From Devosia sp. (GTDB lineage Bacteria; Pseudomonadota; Alphaproteobacteria; Rhizobiales; Devosiaceae): a DNA stretch of 64,000 nt. A model generated the notes under the pieces. That model did no database searches. It was not told the DNA's origin and saw nothing but the letters and a program-made list of their open reading frames with translations. The position numbers and the translations under genes are program-made. The stretch lies in contig CP051235.1 of assembly GCA_017794705.1 (NCBI GenBank), positions 2,233,010-2,297,009 on the forward strand. Direction: 5' to 3'. Positions 15,860 to 24,735 of this stretch are shown here, piece after piece (within the stretch, counting starts at the first letter, position 1; the number at the start of each line of letters is the position of its first letter).

Positions 15860-18120
15860 CAGGTCACCTTTGCGTTCTCGAGGGCGGCAAGCACGCGCGG
15901 CGGGGACATGGGGACATGGGTCATGCGCACGCCGGTTGCGCGGGAAATGGCGTTGGCTACAGCGGCAAGCGGCGGAACAATGGGTGTTTCGCCCACGCCG
16001 CGGACCCCGTAGGGGTGACCCGGATTGGGCACCTCGACGATCACCGTGTCGATCATGGGCAGATCCGAACAAACCGGAATTCGGTAGTCCAGGAACCCCG
16101 CGTTCTGCAGCCGTCCGTCGGCGCCATAGACATATTCCTCGTTCAATGCCCAGCCAATGCCTTGTACCGCGCCACCTTGATATTGTCCCTCGACGTAGGC
16201 GGGGTGAATGGCCCGGCCCGCATCCTGGACGACCAGGTAGCGCAGAATCTTTGTGGCGCCGGTTTCTGGATCGACCTCGACGTCGCAAATATGCGCGCCG
16301 AACGAGACGCCGACACCTTCCGCGACGATTTCGCTGTGCCCGGCGATAGGTCCACCGGTATTGGGTGCCTCCTTGGCAATCTCTGCAAGCGAAAGCGTGG
16401 GCAGATTGCCGTGTTCTTCGCCGACCGCCCGGGCGCAGCCCTTTTCCCACACGACATCGTCGACCGGGATTTCCCACATTTTTGCCGCACGTTCCCTGAG
16501 CACCCCGATCGCCTGCTTGACGGCGTTGATGGTGGCCATCGACGAGGAGAACGTGCCGCGGCTGCCTTCGGTCGTGTCATTGTGTCCAAGGGTTGCCGTG
16601 TCGCCGATGACGGTTTTGACCTTGTCGTAATCGATGCCCAACTCCTCCGCAGCGACAAGCGACATGGAAGAGCGTGACCCGCCGACGTCAACGGTGCCAA
16701 TTGTCAGTGTGGCCGTGCCGTCAACGCCAATGTTGAGGGTCGTACAGGTCTGGCCGCCGATATTGAACCAGTAGCCGCATGCAATGCCGCGTCCTTGATT
16801 GGCTGCGAGCGGAACATTGAGTTGGGGGTGGCTTTTGACAGCCTCCAGCACCTCGACAAGGCCAATGGTGCCAAATGTCGGTCCGTAGGAAGAACGCGAG
16901 CCGTTCTTGACGGCGTTCCTGAACCGCAACTCGAGCGGATCCATATCCAGCTTTTGTGCGATTTCATCGAGTACACTTTCCACTGCAAAAGCGGCAACCG
17001 GGGCCGACGGGGCCCGATAAGCGGCAGTTTTTGGCCTGTTGATCCGCACATCGATACCGATGGTCTTGACGTTTTCGATGTCGTAGCAGGCAAAAGCTGT
17101 CATCGCGCCGAGCATGCCCCACACCCCTGAATAGGGGCCGCAGCCGTAGCGCAAGTGGGCATAGGCCGAGGTGATCACCCCCTCATTTGATACGCCGATC
17201 TTGACGTCGATTGAGGCCGGGCTGGTGGGGCCGGTGCTCCGGAAGACTTCTTCGCGCGACATGGTCAGCTTGACCGGTCTGCCGGCCTTGCGTGACAGCG
17301 CAAGGGCCACCGGTTCCGCCCAGACATGGGTCTTGCCGCCAAATCCGCCGCCAATCTCCGATGAGGTCACGCGGAGTTTGGATACGTCCATGCCGAGCAA
17401 TTGCGCACACACGATGCGATAGGAGAAATGTCCCTGGGTGGTGACCCAGAGGTCGCCGGTGCCATCGGCATTGACGCTCGCCACGCAGGCGTGCGGTTCA
17501 ATATAGCCCTGGTGGCTTTGTTCCGCCTTGAATGACCGCTCGACAATCAGGTCGGATTTGGCAAAGCCCGCCTCGATGTCCCCATGGCCGAATTCCTCGG
17601 TGGCGTGCACGTTGAGCGGGACATTCTGTTCGGGATCAACGCGGCTGGTGGCATGTTCATGCACCACGTTTGCGGTGGACTTGAGCGCCTCGTCCACGTC
17701 GGTGACGTGCGGCAGCACTTCGTAGTCGACGCGGATGAGCCCCAGGGCCTTTCTGGCTGTTGCCTCGTCGATGGCCGCCACTGCTGCGACAGCGTGCCCG
17801 TCATAGCGTGCCTTGGTGCGCGCCATGCAATTGTCGAGGATTTCGAGAAGGCCCTCATCGCCGTCCGCATGGTCCGGCAAATCCGCTGCTGTAATCACCG
17901 CCTTGACGCCCTTCAGGGCTTCGGCCGCTGAGGTATCGATCGATTTGATGCGGGCGTGGGCATGCGGACTACGCAAAACGAGGCCCACCAACTGCCCAGG
18001 CATGTTGTAGTCGGCGCCGTAGCGGGCGCGGCCGGTTACCTTGTCGACGCCATCCTGGCGGACCGGGCGGGTGCCGACGGAGCGGAACTCCTGAATTTGT
18101 GTCTTTGCGTTGATGTTCAT
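15859..18120 (-). CDS. xanthine dehydrogenase-family molybdopterin-binding subunit
   Basis: 753 residues, the normal length for the large Mo subunit of three-subunit molybdenum hydroxylases. Seen are the N-terminal Ald_Xan_dh_C domain (VGTRPVRQDGVDKVTGRARYGADY), the GGGFGGKTH motif that binds molybdopterin, the substrate-loop AYRAPSAP, and the C-terminal GVGETP with the catalytic Glu. The loop is neither AYXCSFR nor AYRGAGR, so this is not a form I or II carbon monoxide dehydrogenase. No signal peptide, so cytoplasmic. It hydroxylates a heterocycle or aldehyde using water; the substrate is unknown. Overlapping starts and stops tie it to the 2Fe-2S and MoaD-like genes. Confidence 0.93.
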   Translation of the reverse strand: MNINAKTQIQEFRSVGTRPVRQDGVDKVTGRARYGADYNMPGQLVGLVLRSPHAHARIKSIDTSAAEALKGVKAVITAADLPDHADGDEGLLEILDNCMARTKARYDGHAVAAVAAIDEATARKALGLIRVDYEVLPHVTDVDEALKSTANVVHEHATSRVDPEQNVPLNVHATEEFGHGDIEAGFAKSDLIVERSFKAEQSHQGYIEPHACVASVNADGTGDLWVTTQGHFSYRIVCAQLLGMDVSKLRVTSSEIGGGFGGKTHVWAEPVALALSRKAGRPVKLTMSREEVFRSTGPTSPASIDVKIGVSNEGVITSAYAHLRYGCGPYSGVWGMLGAMTAFACYDIENVKTIGIDVRINRPKTAAYRAPSAPVAAFAVESVLDEIAQKLDMDPLELRFRNAVKNGSRSSYGPTFGTIGLVEVLEAVKSHPQLNVPLAANQGRGIACGYWFNIGGQTCTTLNIGVDGTATLTIGTVDVGGSRSSMSLVAAEELGIDYDKVKTVIGDTATLGHNDTTEGSRGTFSSSMATINAVKQAIGVLRERAAKMWEIPVDDVVWEKGCARAVGEEHGNLPTLSLAEIAKEAPNTGGPIAGHSEIVAEGVGVSFGAHICDVEVDPETGATKILRYLVVQDAGRAIHPAYVEGQYQGGAVQGIGWALNEEYVYGADGRLQNAGFLDYRIPVCSDLPMIDTVIVEVPNPGHPYGVRGVGETPIVPPLAAVANAISRATGVRMTHVPMSPPRVLAALENAKVT

Positions 18121-18599
18121 GCTGCATCACCCCGCATCACTTGTGCGGCATCCTGAACGGCCCGCACGATCTTGTCGTAACCGGTGCAGCGGCAAAGGTT
18201 CCCCGCGAGGCCGAACCGGATCTCCTCCTCGCTGGGATCCGGATTGCGTTCCAGCAGATCCTTGGCCGCCATCAAGAATCCCGGGGTGCAGATGCCGCAC
18301 TGGAGTGCCGCATGCTCCAGAAACTTTTCCTGCAGCGGATGAAGACTGTCGCCGCTGGCCATGCCTTCGATCGTTTCGACCACCTGGCCCTGCACTTCGG
18401 CGCCCAGCACGAGGCACGAACAGACCAATCGCCCGTCGACCCTGACGCTGCAGGCCCCGCAATCGCCGGTGCCACAACCTTCCTTTGCGCCCATCAGGCC
18501 AAGCCGATCACGTAATACCGTCAGCAGGGTTTCCTCCGGCCGGCATAGAAATTCGATATCGTCGCCGTTAATCGCGGTCGAAACTGCAATTCCATTCAT
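18117..18599 (-). CDS. 2Fe-2S iron-sulfur subunit of molybdenum hydroxylase
   Basis: 160 residues with two [2Fe-2S] domains. The plant-type ferredoxin domain has Cys42, Cys47, Cys50 (GCGTGDCGAC) and Cys62; the helical domain has Cys101, Cys104 (CGIC), Cys136 and Cys138 (CRC). It passes electrons from the molybdenum site to the FAD subunit. ATGA overlaps on both sides show it is translationally coupled within the FAD - FeS - Mo operon. Confidence 0.95.
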   Translation of the reverse strand: MNGIAVSTAINGDDIEFLCRPEETLLTVLRDRLGLMGAKEGCGTGDCGACSVRVDGRLVCSCLVLGAEVQGQVVETIEGMASGDSLHPLQEKFLEHAALQCGICTPGFLMAAKDLLERNPDPSEEEIRFGLAGNLCRCTGYDKIVRAVQDAAQVMRGDAA

Positions 18600-19459
18600 G
18601 AGTTTGCTCTTGCACGTTTGTAGGCGAGTTCGGCGGTTCTCTTCGCAAGAACCCCGACGACACTTTTGCGGTAGGCAATTGTGCCACGCTTGTCGTCGAT
18701 CGGGCGCGCCGCCGCCGAGCAGGTCTCGGCCAGTCTTTCAAGCGCCGCCGTTTCAAGTTTGGTTCCGACGAGAGCTTCGGCGGCTTCATCGACCCGAAGA
18801 ACCGTCGGGGCCACCGCCCCGAGGGCGACACGGGCGGTTTTTATCGTTCCATCTGCATCGAGTGTGAGATTGATCCCGGCACTTGCCACGGCAATGTCCA
18901 TTTCAGTGCGCGGAATGAACCGGATGTAGGCGTCACTGGCATGCGCCGGCCGCTCGTCGAGTTCGATCGCAGCAACCATCTCTCCGGGCGCGAGCGAAGT
19001 CTTGCCAGGTGAGAGCGGCACATCTTCAACTGCAGTTACCCGGCTGCCGTTCGGACCGACAATGTGAACCCGCGCGCCTGCGGCAACCAGAGCCGGAACG
19101 CTGTCGGCGGCGGGTGAAGCGTTGCACAGGTTGCCGGCGATCGTGCAGCGTCCCTGCACCTGCTTGGAGCCGATCAGGTTGGCGGCTTCGACAACGCCTG
19201 GCCAGGCAGCGCGCAGCATTTCCGACTCGCCAAGTTCGGCGCACGTCACTGCCGCACCAATCCAGAATCCTTTGTCGGTTGCCCTGATTTGCCTGAGTTC
19301 GGCGATTGCCTTGATGTCGACGATCAGGCTCGGCTCGACAAACCCGCCCTTCATCCTGACCAGCAGGTCACTTCCACCGGCAAGTATGAAAGCGTTTCCG
19401 GTGTTCCCGCCGAGCAGGTTCACCGCCTCCGCAACTGAATTCGGGCGCGAATAGTGCAT
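18596..19459 (-). CDS. FAD-binding subunit of molybdenum hydroxylase (CoxM type)
   Basis: 287 residues from the ATG at 19459, preceded by AGGGGGC; the frame is open upstream to 19633 but the extra residues do not fit the family. The first residues MHYSRPNSVAEA are typical of CoxM-type subunits. The two FAD loops are visible: ILAGGSDLLVRMKGG near residue 32 and a TIAGNLCNASPAADSVPAL segment near residue 100. It takes electrons from the 2Fe-2S subunit and gives them to NAD, quinone or oxygen. It is the first gene of the operon and is divergent from xdhC. Confidence 0.93.
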   Translation of the reverse strand: MHYSRPNSVAEAVNLLGGNTGNAFILAGGSDLLVRMKGGFVEPSLIVDIKAIAELRQIRATDKGFWIGAAVTCAELGESEMLRAAWPGVVEAANLIGSKQVQGRCTIAGNLCNASPAADSVPALVAAGARVHIVGPNGSRVTAVEDVPLSPGKTSLAPGEMVAAIELDERPAHASDAYIRFIPRTEMDIAVASAGINLTLDADGTIKTARVALGAVAPTVLRVDEAAEALVGTKLETAALERLAETCSAAARPIDDKRGTIAYRKSVVGVLAKRTAELAYKRARANS

Positions 19460-19665
19460 TTGCCCCCTGTCTCCCTCATTCCTGGATTGTCGTCCGAAGA
19501 CGGCCGCTTCCGGCACAGACCGATCCACAATAGCGAGGGGATGCCGCGCGTTCAACGGCGGGTTGTCAACCCGTACCAACTCATCTGCGCATGTCAGACG
19601 ATGGTCTTTGCATGATCGGAACCTGGGGCCCACGAATTCTTCGATCGCCTTGAAGCAATTCTGGA

Positions 19666-20709
19666 ATGGTGTTTATTTCAAAGTCTGTAGTGGGCACTTT
19701 GCGAGGCGAGATGCTTGACGACAAGCCGGGCGCGGTGATCAGGAGGTATGACAGCGGCACCCTCAGCGCTGACGGTGTGGACGCTGTTTTCGACTTGCTC
19801 GAAGAAGGTATTCGTTCGGGTATCGCCGGTGTTCTGGTGACGATCGTGGGCATTGAAGGAGGTGCGCCACGTCCGTTGGGTACGCACATGGCCGTGCTCG
19901 CTGACGGGCGTTTTTGTGGCTATGTGTCGGGCGGATGCGTTGAAGCCGCAGTCGCCGCGGAAGCGCTGAAGGTCATCTCTGCCGGCGAGGACCGGACGAT
20001 CCGGTTTGGTGTCAACTCGCCCTTTCTGGACATTGTCCTGCCGTGTGGAGGGGGCATCGACCTGCATTTCCACGTTGGCATTTCCCGAGATCTGGTGGCA
20101 TCAGCCCGACAGTGTCTGTCGGGCCGTGTGCCGTTCACAATCCTGCTCGATCCATTGAACGGTACTGGCCGCATGGAAAAGACTGATCAGGGCGCGCGGT
20201 CAGAATGGGTGGGAGCAGAGTTCAGACGGCGGTACGTGCCGGTTACCCGACTGGTTCTGGCCGGTCGCGGCATCGAACTTGAAGAACTGGGGCGCATTGC
20301 ATGCGCCTCGCGGCTTGACGTTCATGCCTACAGTCCGGACTTGCCCGTGCTCGAAACGGTTGCAGATTTCGGCGCGAGAACCGTTCGCCTGAAATCTCCT
20401 TCATACGCACCCGACATGCCGGTCGACGCCTGGACCGCTGCCATCATGCTGTTTCACGATCATGACTGGGAGCTGGAGATACTCAAGTCGTTCGTGCAGG
20501 GGCCGGCATTCTTCATCGGCGCCATGGGCAGCAGGAATACCCACGCCAAGCGTCGCGCAAGGCTTTTGAAGGCCGGCGTCCCCGAAGCCCTTGTTGCACG
20601 GATAACCGGACCGATCGGGCTGTTCGGCCCGACGCGCGATGCCGCATCGCTTTCATTGTCCATTCTGGCGCAAGTGGCTCAGGTCCGGATGAACTACGAC
20701 CAGCACTGA
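19666..20709 (+). CDS. xdhC: XdhC/CoxI-family molybdenum cofactor insertion/sulfuration protein
   Basis: About 347 residues; ATG at 19711 is an alternative start with GAGG upstream, giving 332. The N-terminal XdhC/CoxI domain has VTIVGIEGGAPRPLGTHM and YVSGGCVEAAV with the conserved Cys, and PCGGGIDLH; the C-terminal Rossmann-like domain has the FFIGAMGSRNTHAKRRARLL motif. Family members bind molybdenum cofactor and help its sulfuration and delivery to xanthine-dehydrogenase-type apoenzymes. It is divergent from the FAD-FeS-Mo operon, so its client is most likely that enzyme, though the secreted Mo protein at 27.8 kb is a second possible client. Confidence 0.92.
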   Translation: MVFISKSVVGTLRGEMLDDKPGAVIRRYDSGTLSADGVDAVFDLLEEGIRSGIAGVLVTIVGIEGGAPRPLGTHMAVLADGRFCGYVSGGCVEAAVAAEALKVISAGEDRTIRFGVNSPFLDIVLPCGGGIDLHFHVGISRDLVASARQCLSGRVPFTILLDPLNGTGRMEKTDQGARSEWVGAEFRRRYVPVTRLVLAGRGIELEELGRIACASRLDVHAYSPDLPVLETVADFGARTVRLKSPSYAPDMPVDAWTAAIMLFHDHDWELEILKSFVQGPAFFIGAMGSRNTHAKRRARLLKAGVPEALVARITGPIGLFGPTRDAASLSLSILAQVAQVRMNYDQH

Positions 20710-20814
20710 GCCGGTTTGAACAGATTGGCGTGTTGTTGGTCTCGCGCCCGATGGACCGGAAAGCCAACGTCTGCCGAGCTACCTAGAGAAACGCGAAAGA
20801 CCGGCCGTTTCCCT

Positions 20815-21657
20815 TCAGACCACTTCGACGCGGGCTGAGCTTTCATATCGCTCACCTGTCGTGTCGATCCACTCGAACGTCAGATCTGCGCTTTGTTCAA
20901 GCCTGAGGCTGAACGCGATATAGGGATTGGCTGCGATCGCGGGTTCCAGTTCGGCTCCGAACACCTCCGCACCATCGGCGCGACAGGTGAACCGCTCCGC
21001 AATCCGGACGGGAACGAAAAGTCCGGTCATGTCTCGCCGCAGGCCGGTCTCCATAGGATGGTTGATGATGGTGCGCACTGTGAACACTTCGCCCGCCGCA
21101 ACCTGTTCGGGCGCCGAGATGCGGATGCGGGGCGTCCATCCCGGCGGGAACTGGTCATTCGCAATCGCATCCTCGCACGCACCGTAGGTGACGTTGACGC
21201 GGCGAACGGTTTCGAATGTTTCGCCATCTGACATTTCGGCAATGGCAACGATGTCCTGGAATGACGCGAGCCGCACGCGGGTACTTAACCTCGCTTCGCC
21301 ACAGGCCGGGGTAAAATACGCTCCGATAATGCGCGGGCGCGGATTGAGGGGTGCATAGACGCGCACCACACGCGGATAGTCCGCGGGCGTCATCGGGCTG
21401 GGGACATAGATGTCCATGGGCACCGAACTCCCGGAGTCCGAAAACTCGGGCATGGTGAGTTCGACTCCGCCCGACTCCGGATTAATGGCGCCGAAATCGG
21501 CCTCGATCGCAGCGCGCATCTCCGCCTCGTCGGCATTGGCCCGAAGCGCAATCGCGGCAAGTCCGGCTCCCAGACTGGCGCCCAACATCGCCCTGCGGGT
21601 CAATCCGGTCTTACGGACGGATTGTGCGCCGCGCTCGCATCGAATGTCGGGTTTCAC
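20815..21657 (-). CDS. fused SoxYZ-like sulfur carrier, Tat-exported
   Basis: 280 residues from a GTG at 21657 with GGAG upstream. A twin-arginine signal (LTRRAMLGAS) covers residues 18-42. The SoxY domain (about 60-165) includes YVPSPMTPADYP and ends in VTYGACED with Cys161; in free SoxY the chain would end in GGCGG. The SoxZ domain follows directly (about 175-280; IRISAPEQVAAGEVFTVRTIINHPMETG). Fused carriers of this kind are known mainly next to quinoprotein dehydrogenases. The carrier Cys is thus internal and in a GACED context rather than on a free tail. It is divergent from the SoxEF/XA-like genes. Confidence 0.9.
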   Translation of the reverse strand: MKPDIRCERGAQSVRKTGLTRRAMLGASLGAGLAAIALRANADEAEMRAAIEADFGAINPESGGVELTMPEFSDSGSSVPMDIYVPSPMTPADYPRVVRVYAPLNPRPRIIGAYFTPACGEARLSTRVRLASFQDIVAIAEMSDGETFETVRRVNVTYGACEDAIANDQFPPGWTPRIRISAPEQVAAGEVFTVRTIINHPMETGLRRDMTGLFVPVRIAERFTCRADGAEVFGAELEPAIAANPYIAFSLRLEQSADLTFEWIDTTGERYESSARVEVV

Positions 21658-21849
21658 GAAGCATACTCCAATCGAAGGAAGAGGGGGGATTGGCCGATTT
21701 GTCCGAGCCAGTCTTGCACATGCGACTTTTCCCAGTCTAGCATTGTGCATTCTTGGTAGCCTTTCACCGGCAGCGGTTCATCCTTTGCTCAAGATCGCCG
21801 GGCTGAACAACGATCCCTGTCACATGTGAACTACAAAGTGGAGGGGATT

Positions 21850-22182
21850 ATGACGTTTCATACCCAAGCCCGAGTTGGCACGGCCGCGCTTGCGTTGGCC
21901 ATTGTCATCGGTGCCGGCCTGCCCGGTCTTGCAGCGAATTCGGAAGTCGCGGCAGTGACGGCTGAGGCCTGTACGACGTGTCACGGACCGGGCGGCGTGA
22001 GTGAAGGCGAAATGCCGACGATTGCCGGACAGGACGCCGCGACGCTGACAGAGGCGTTGCGGGGTTATCGGGACGGCACGCTTCAAGGCACGATCATGGG
22101 AAAGCTGGTCTCTACGCTGTCTGATGAAGAAATTGCCGCGCTTGCCGAATATTTCGCGGCCTTACCGGGAGCAGGACAATGA
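21850..22182 (+). CDS. monoheme cytochrome c, SoxE/FccA-like
   Basis: 110 residues from the ATG at 21850, preceded by GGAGGGG; a GTG at 21826 is less likely. A Sec signal peptide ends near AALA at about residue 28. One heme site, Cys41-Thr-Thr-Cys44-His45, and a likely Met83 axial ligand (GTIMGKL) give a small class I cytochrome. The stop overlaps the start of the flavoprotein, so the two probably form a flavocytochrome c sulfide dehydrogenase-like complex in the periplasm. Confidence 0.88.
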   Translation: MTFHTQARVGTAALALAIVIGAGLPGLAANSEVAAVTAEACTTCHGPGGVSEGEMPTIAGQDAATLTEALRGYRDGTLQGTIMGKLVSTLSDEEIAALAEYFAALPGAGQ

Positions 22183-23462
22183 GCGGACAGATATCACGCA
22201 GAAAAGTTCTGGGCTTGTCAGGAGCGCTGCTCGGAGCGCCGCTTTTGTCGGCGCCGGTCAAAGCACAGGGAACGGCCCATGTCGTCGTGATCGGCGGCGG
22301 GTTCGGTGGCGCTGCCGCGGCACGTACGCTGCGCCGCATCGCGCCGGAAATAAATGTCACGCTGGTTGTTGATGCGCCTTTATTCACCACCTGCCCATTT
22401 TCCAACACCGTGATTGGTGGCCTGCGTGAACTGTCTGAAATTCAGTTTTCGTACGACGCGCTGCGGGCCGAGGGTGTCGATGTGCGTGTTGATCCTGCCG
22501 TCGGACTTGATTCCGAGGGCCGTGTGGTCACTTTGCAATCGGGCGACGTTCTCAACTACGACAAGGTGATCGTTTCGCCCGGCATCGACTTCCGCTGGGA
22601 CGTGCTTCCTGACGTCACTTCCGCCGTGGCCGACACGTTGCCACATGCCTGGAAGGCCGGCGAGCAGACGATTTTGTTGCGTGACCAGATCAGGTCCATG
22701 CCAGAGGGCGGCACCGTGATTATTGCGCCGCCTGACAACCCGTTCCGCTGTCCACCAGGGCCCTATGAACGGGCAAGTCTGGTTGCCCACTACTTGAGCC
22801 AGCACAACCCCACCGCCAAGATTCTCATCGTGGACAGCAAGGACACATTCTCCAAGCAGGGGTTGTTCATGGAAGGCTGGGAGGCGCTTTACCCCGGCAT
22901 GATCACCTTCGTGCCGTTCGCGGAACACGCCGGAATAAGTGCCATCGACGCCGGCGCGCGCCGCATCGAAACCTACTTTGACACTTTCGAAGGCGACGTG
23001 ATCAACCTCATACCGCCGCAAAGTGCCGCATCGATTGCGCTGGATGCGGGGCTGGCCGGCACGGGGTACTGGTGCGAGATCGACGGGCTGACCTTTGAGA
23101 GCCGCGAGGCCGGCAACGTCCATGTCATCGGCGATGCCGCCATCGTCGGCGATATGCCAAAGAGCGGGTTCTCCGCGTCAACCCAGGGCAAGGCCTGTGC
23201 CCATGCTGTGGCCGCGCTGCTGGCCGATCGCAGCCCTGAACGGGCGATTCTGATGAACACCTGTTACAGTCTTGTTGGTCCGGACTACGGAATCTCAGTG
23301 GCCGGCGTCTATCAAAGCGCATCCGACACCAACAACCTCTCGAGCCTGCCAGGCACCGGCGGGACAAGTGCGACCGGCGACCTGCCTGACTTGCGGCGGG
23401 ACGAAGCAGCCTTCGCCCGCAGCTGGTACGCAAACCTGACAAAGGAGCTGTTCGGCGCGTGA
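22179..23462 (+). CDS. soxF: flavocytochrome c sulfide dehydrogenase flavoprotein-like (SoxF/FccB)
   Basis: 427 residues with a Tat-like signal (SRRKVLGLSG, mature from about residue 31). FAD motif VVIGGGFGGAAAARTLRR starts at residue 35. The covalent FAD Cys is conserved as Cys72 in FTTCPFSN, and the catalytic Cys pair as Cys191 (FRCPPGPYERA) and Cys362 (NTCYSLV); with a 30-residue signal these fall at mature positions 42, 161 and about 332, close to the Allochromatium enzyme. This predicts periplasmic oxidation of sulfide or a persulfide with electrons going to the cytochrome encoded just upstream. Confidence 0.9.
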   Translation: MSGQISRRKVLGLSGALLGAPLLSAPVKAQGTAHVVVIGGGFGGAAAARTLRRIAPEINVTLVVDAPLFTTCPFSNTVIGGLRELSEIQFSYDALRAEGVDVRVDPAVGLDSEGRVVTLQSGDVLNYDKVIVSPGIDFRWDVLPDVTSAVADTLPHAWKAGEQTILLRDQIRSMPEGGTVIIAPPDNPFRCPPGPYERASLVAHYLSQHNPTAKILIVDSKDTFSKQGLFMEGWEALYPGMITFVPFAEHAGISAIDAGARRIETYFDTFEGDVINLIPPQSAASIALDAGLAGTGYWCEIDGLTFESREAGNVHVIGDAAIVGDMPKSGFSASTQGKACAHAVAALLADRSPERAILMNTCYSLVGPDYGISVAGVYQSASDTNNLSSLPGTGGTSATGDLPDLRRDEAAFARSWYANLTKELFGA

Positions 23463-23923
23463 GGACTAGCTTCTTCGCAACACCGGGCGGTTTGCGATTG
23501 CATGTGCTGATCATGGTCATCGCGCTCCTTGTGATTGCGCCCGGTCAAGCCTTCGCAGATGGGCTGGCGCCATTGACGGATCAGCCGGGAAATCCGGCGG
23601 AGGGTGAGCGACTTGTCCGGGACACCAGCCGTGCGAGCTGCCTGATATGTCACACAATTTCAACGCTGGATGAAAAGGATCAGGGCGAAATCGGCCCAAA
23701 TCTTGATGGTGTGGCAGACCGTTGGACAGAAGCGGAGTTGCGCTTGCGGATCGTTGATGCGCGGCAGCTGAACCCGGATACGATGATGCCGCCCTATTTC
23801 TCGCTCGTTGGGTTGTACAAGGTCGCAGAGGCCTATCAGGGCCAAACAATCTACAGCGCGCAGGAAGTTGAGGACGTCGTGGCCTTCCTGATGACGCTCA
23901 TCACGGATGAGGCGGTTGAATGA
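23459..23923 (+). CDS. soxX: SoxX-like monoheme cytochrome c
   Basis: 154 residues from a GTG that overlaps the SoxF-like stop. The Sec signal ends at about AFA33. The heme site is Cys61-Leu-Ile-Cys64-His65 with a distal Met in NPDTMMPPYF (109/110), and the C-terminal helix region YSAQEVEDVVAFLMTL is typical of SoxX. SoxX pairs with SoxA to oxidatively couple a sulfur substrate to the SoxYZ cysteine. Its gene is followed directly by soxA with an ATGA overlap. Confidence 0.92.
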   Translation: MRTSFFATPGGLRLHVLIMVIALLVIAPGQAFADGLAPLTDQPGNPAEGERLVRDTSRASCLICHTISTLDEKDQGEIGPNLDGVADRWTEAELRLRIVDARQLNPDTMMPPYFSLVGLYKVAEAYQGQTIYSAQEVEDVVAFLMTLITDEAVE

Positions 23924-24708
23924 TCGTGCGAGGTGTCGGTGCCGGCGTTGTCAGCCTACTGATCTTGTTTGCGGCATTGTCCGGATCCGCCATTCTGGCC
24001 GCCGACAACGAGCCGCGCTCCGGCTACGAGTTCATGGAAGCCGAAACCCGGTCCTTGCAGGATGACGACTTCCTCAATCCCGGGTTTTTCCTTGTGGAAG
24101 AGGGGCAGGAACTCTGGCAGAGGCCAATGGGAGAGGCCGGGCTGACGTGCGCCGGTTGCCACGGGGCTGTGGAGGATTCCATGCAGGGCGTGGCGGCGCG
24201 CTATCCGGTGTTTGATGATGCATCGGGGCAACTGCTGAATCTGGAGTTGCGCATCCAGTCCGAAATCGCAGATCGGATGCAGGCCGAGCCACCGGCCTAT
24301 GATTCCCCAGAATTGCTGTCGCTTACCGCTCTGATCTCGTTGCAGTCGCGCGGCATGGAAATGCAACCGGAAATCCGGCCGGAGATGTTGCCCTTCCTTG
24401 AGCAGGGCGAGGGCATCTACCGGCAAAGGCGGGGGCAACTGAATCTTTCCTGCGTGCAATGCCATGACGAGCACGCCGGGGACAGATTGCGCGGTGACGT
24501 CATCAGCGAGGGGCACATCAACGCATTTCCCATTTATCGCCTGATGTGGAGCGAGCCAGGGTCGCGGCACCGCATGTTCGAGTGGTGCATGGAAGCGGTG
24601 AGGGCCGAACCGTTTGAACGCGGCTCGGCCGAGTTTGTTGCGCTGGAACTTTACCTTGCATCACGTGGCTCGGGACTGAAAATTGAGGCTCCAGGCGTCA
24701 GACGCTGA
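23920..24708 (+). CDS. soxA: SoxA-like diheme cytochrome c
   Basis: 262 residues with a signal peptide (to about A28). Two heme sites are present, Cys77-Ala-Gly-Cys80-His81 and Cys178-Val-Gln-Cys181-His182. The SoxA active-site region is present as HINAFPIYRL, then SRHRMFEWCMEAVRAEPF with Cys223, the residue that carries the persulfide heme ligand in known SoxA. This is the diheme class. It should form a complex with the SoxX-like protein. No soxB or soxCD is found nearby, so the full thiosulfate cycle cannot be completed by genes in this window. Confidence 0.93.
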   Translation: MIVRGVGAGVVSLLILFAALSGSAILAADNEPRSGYEFMEAETRSLQDDDFLNPGFFLVEEGQELWQRPMGEAGLTCAGCHGAVEDSMQGVAARYPVFDDASGQLLNLELRIQSEIADRMQAEPPAYDSPELLSLTALISLQSRGMEMQPEIRPEMLPFLEQGEGIYRQRRGQLNLSCVQCHDEHAGDRLRGDVISEGHINAFPIYRLMWSEPGSRHRMFEWCMEAVRAEPFERGSAEFVALELYLASRGSGLKIEAPGVRR

Positions 24709-24735
24709 CTGTAATGGGCAAAACCAAGAGAAGGA

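Noticed and set aside
15859..18120. Reading the three-subunit Mo enzyme as aerobic carbon monoxide dehydrogenase (CoxMSL)
   Set aside because: The subunit order fits, but the Mo subunit loop is AYRAPSAP, not AYXCSFR or AYRGAGR, so CO oxidation is not supported.
21850..24708. A complete thiosulfate-oxidising sox operon
   Set aside because: soxB, soxC, soxD and separate soxY/soxZ are missing, so I called it only Sox-like.
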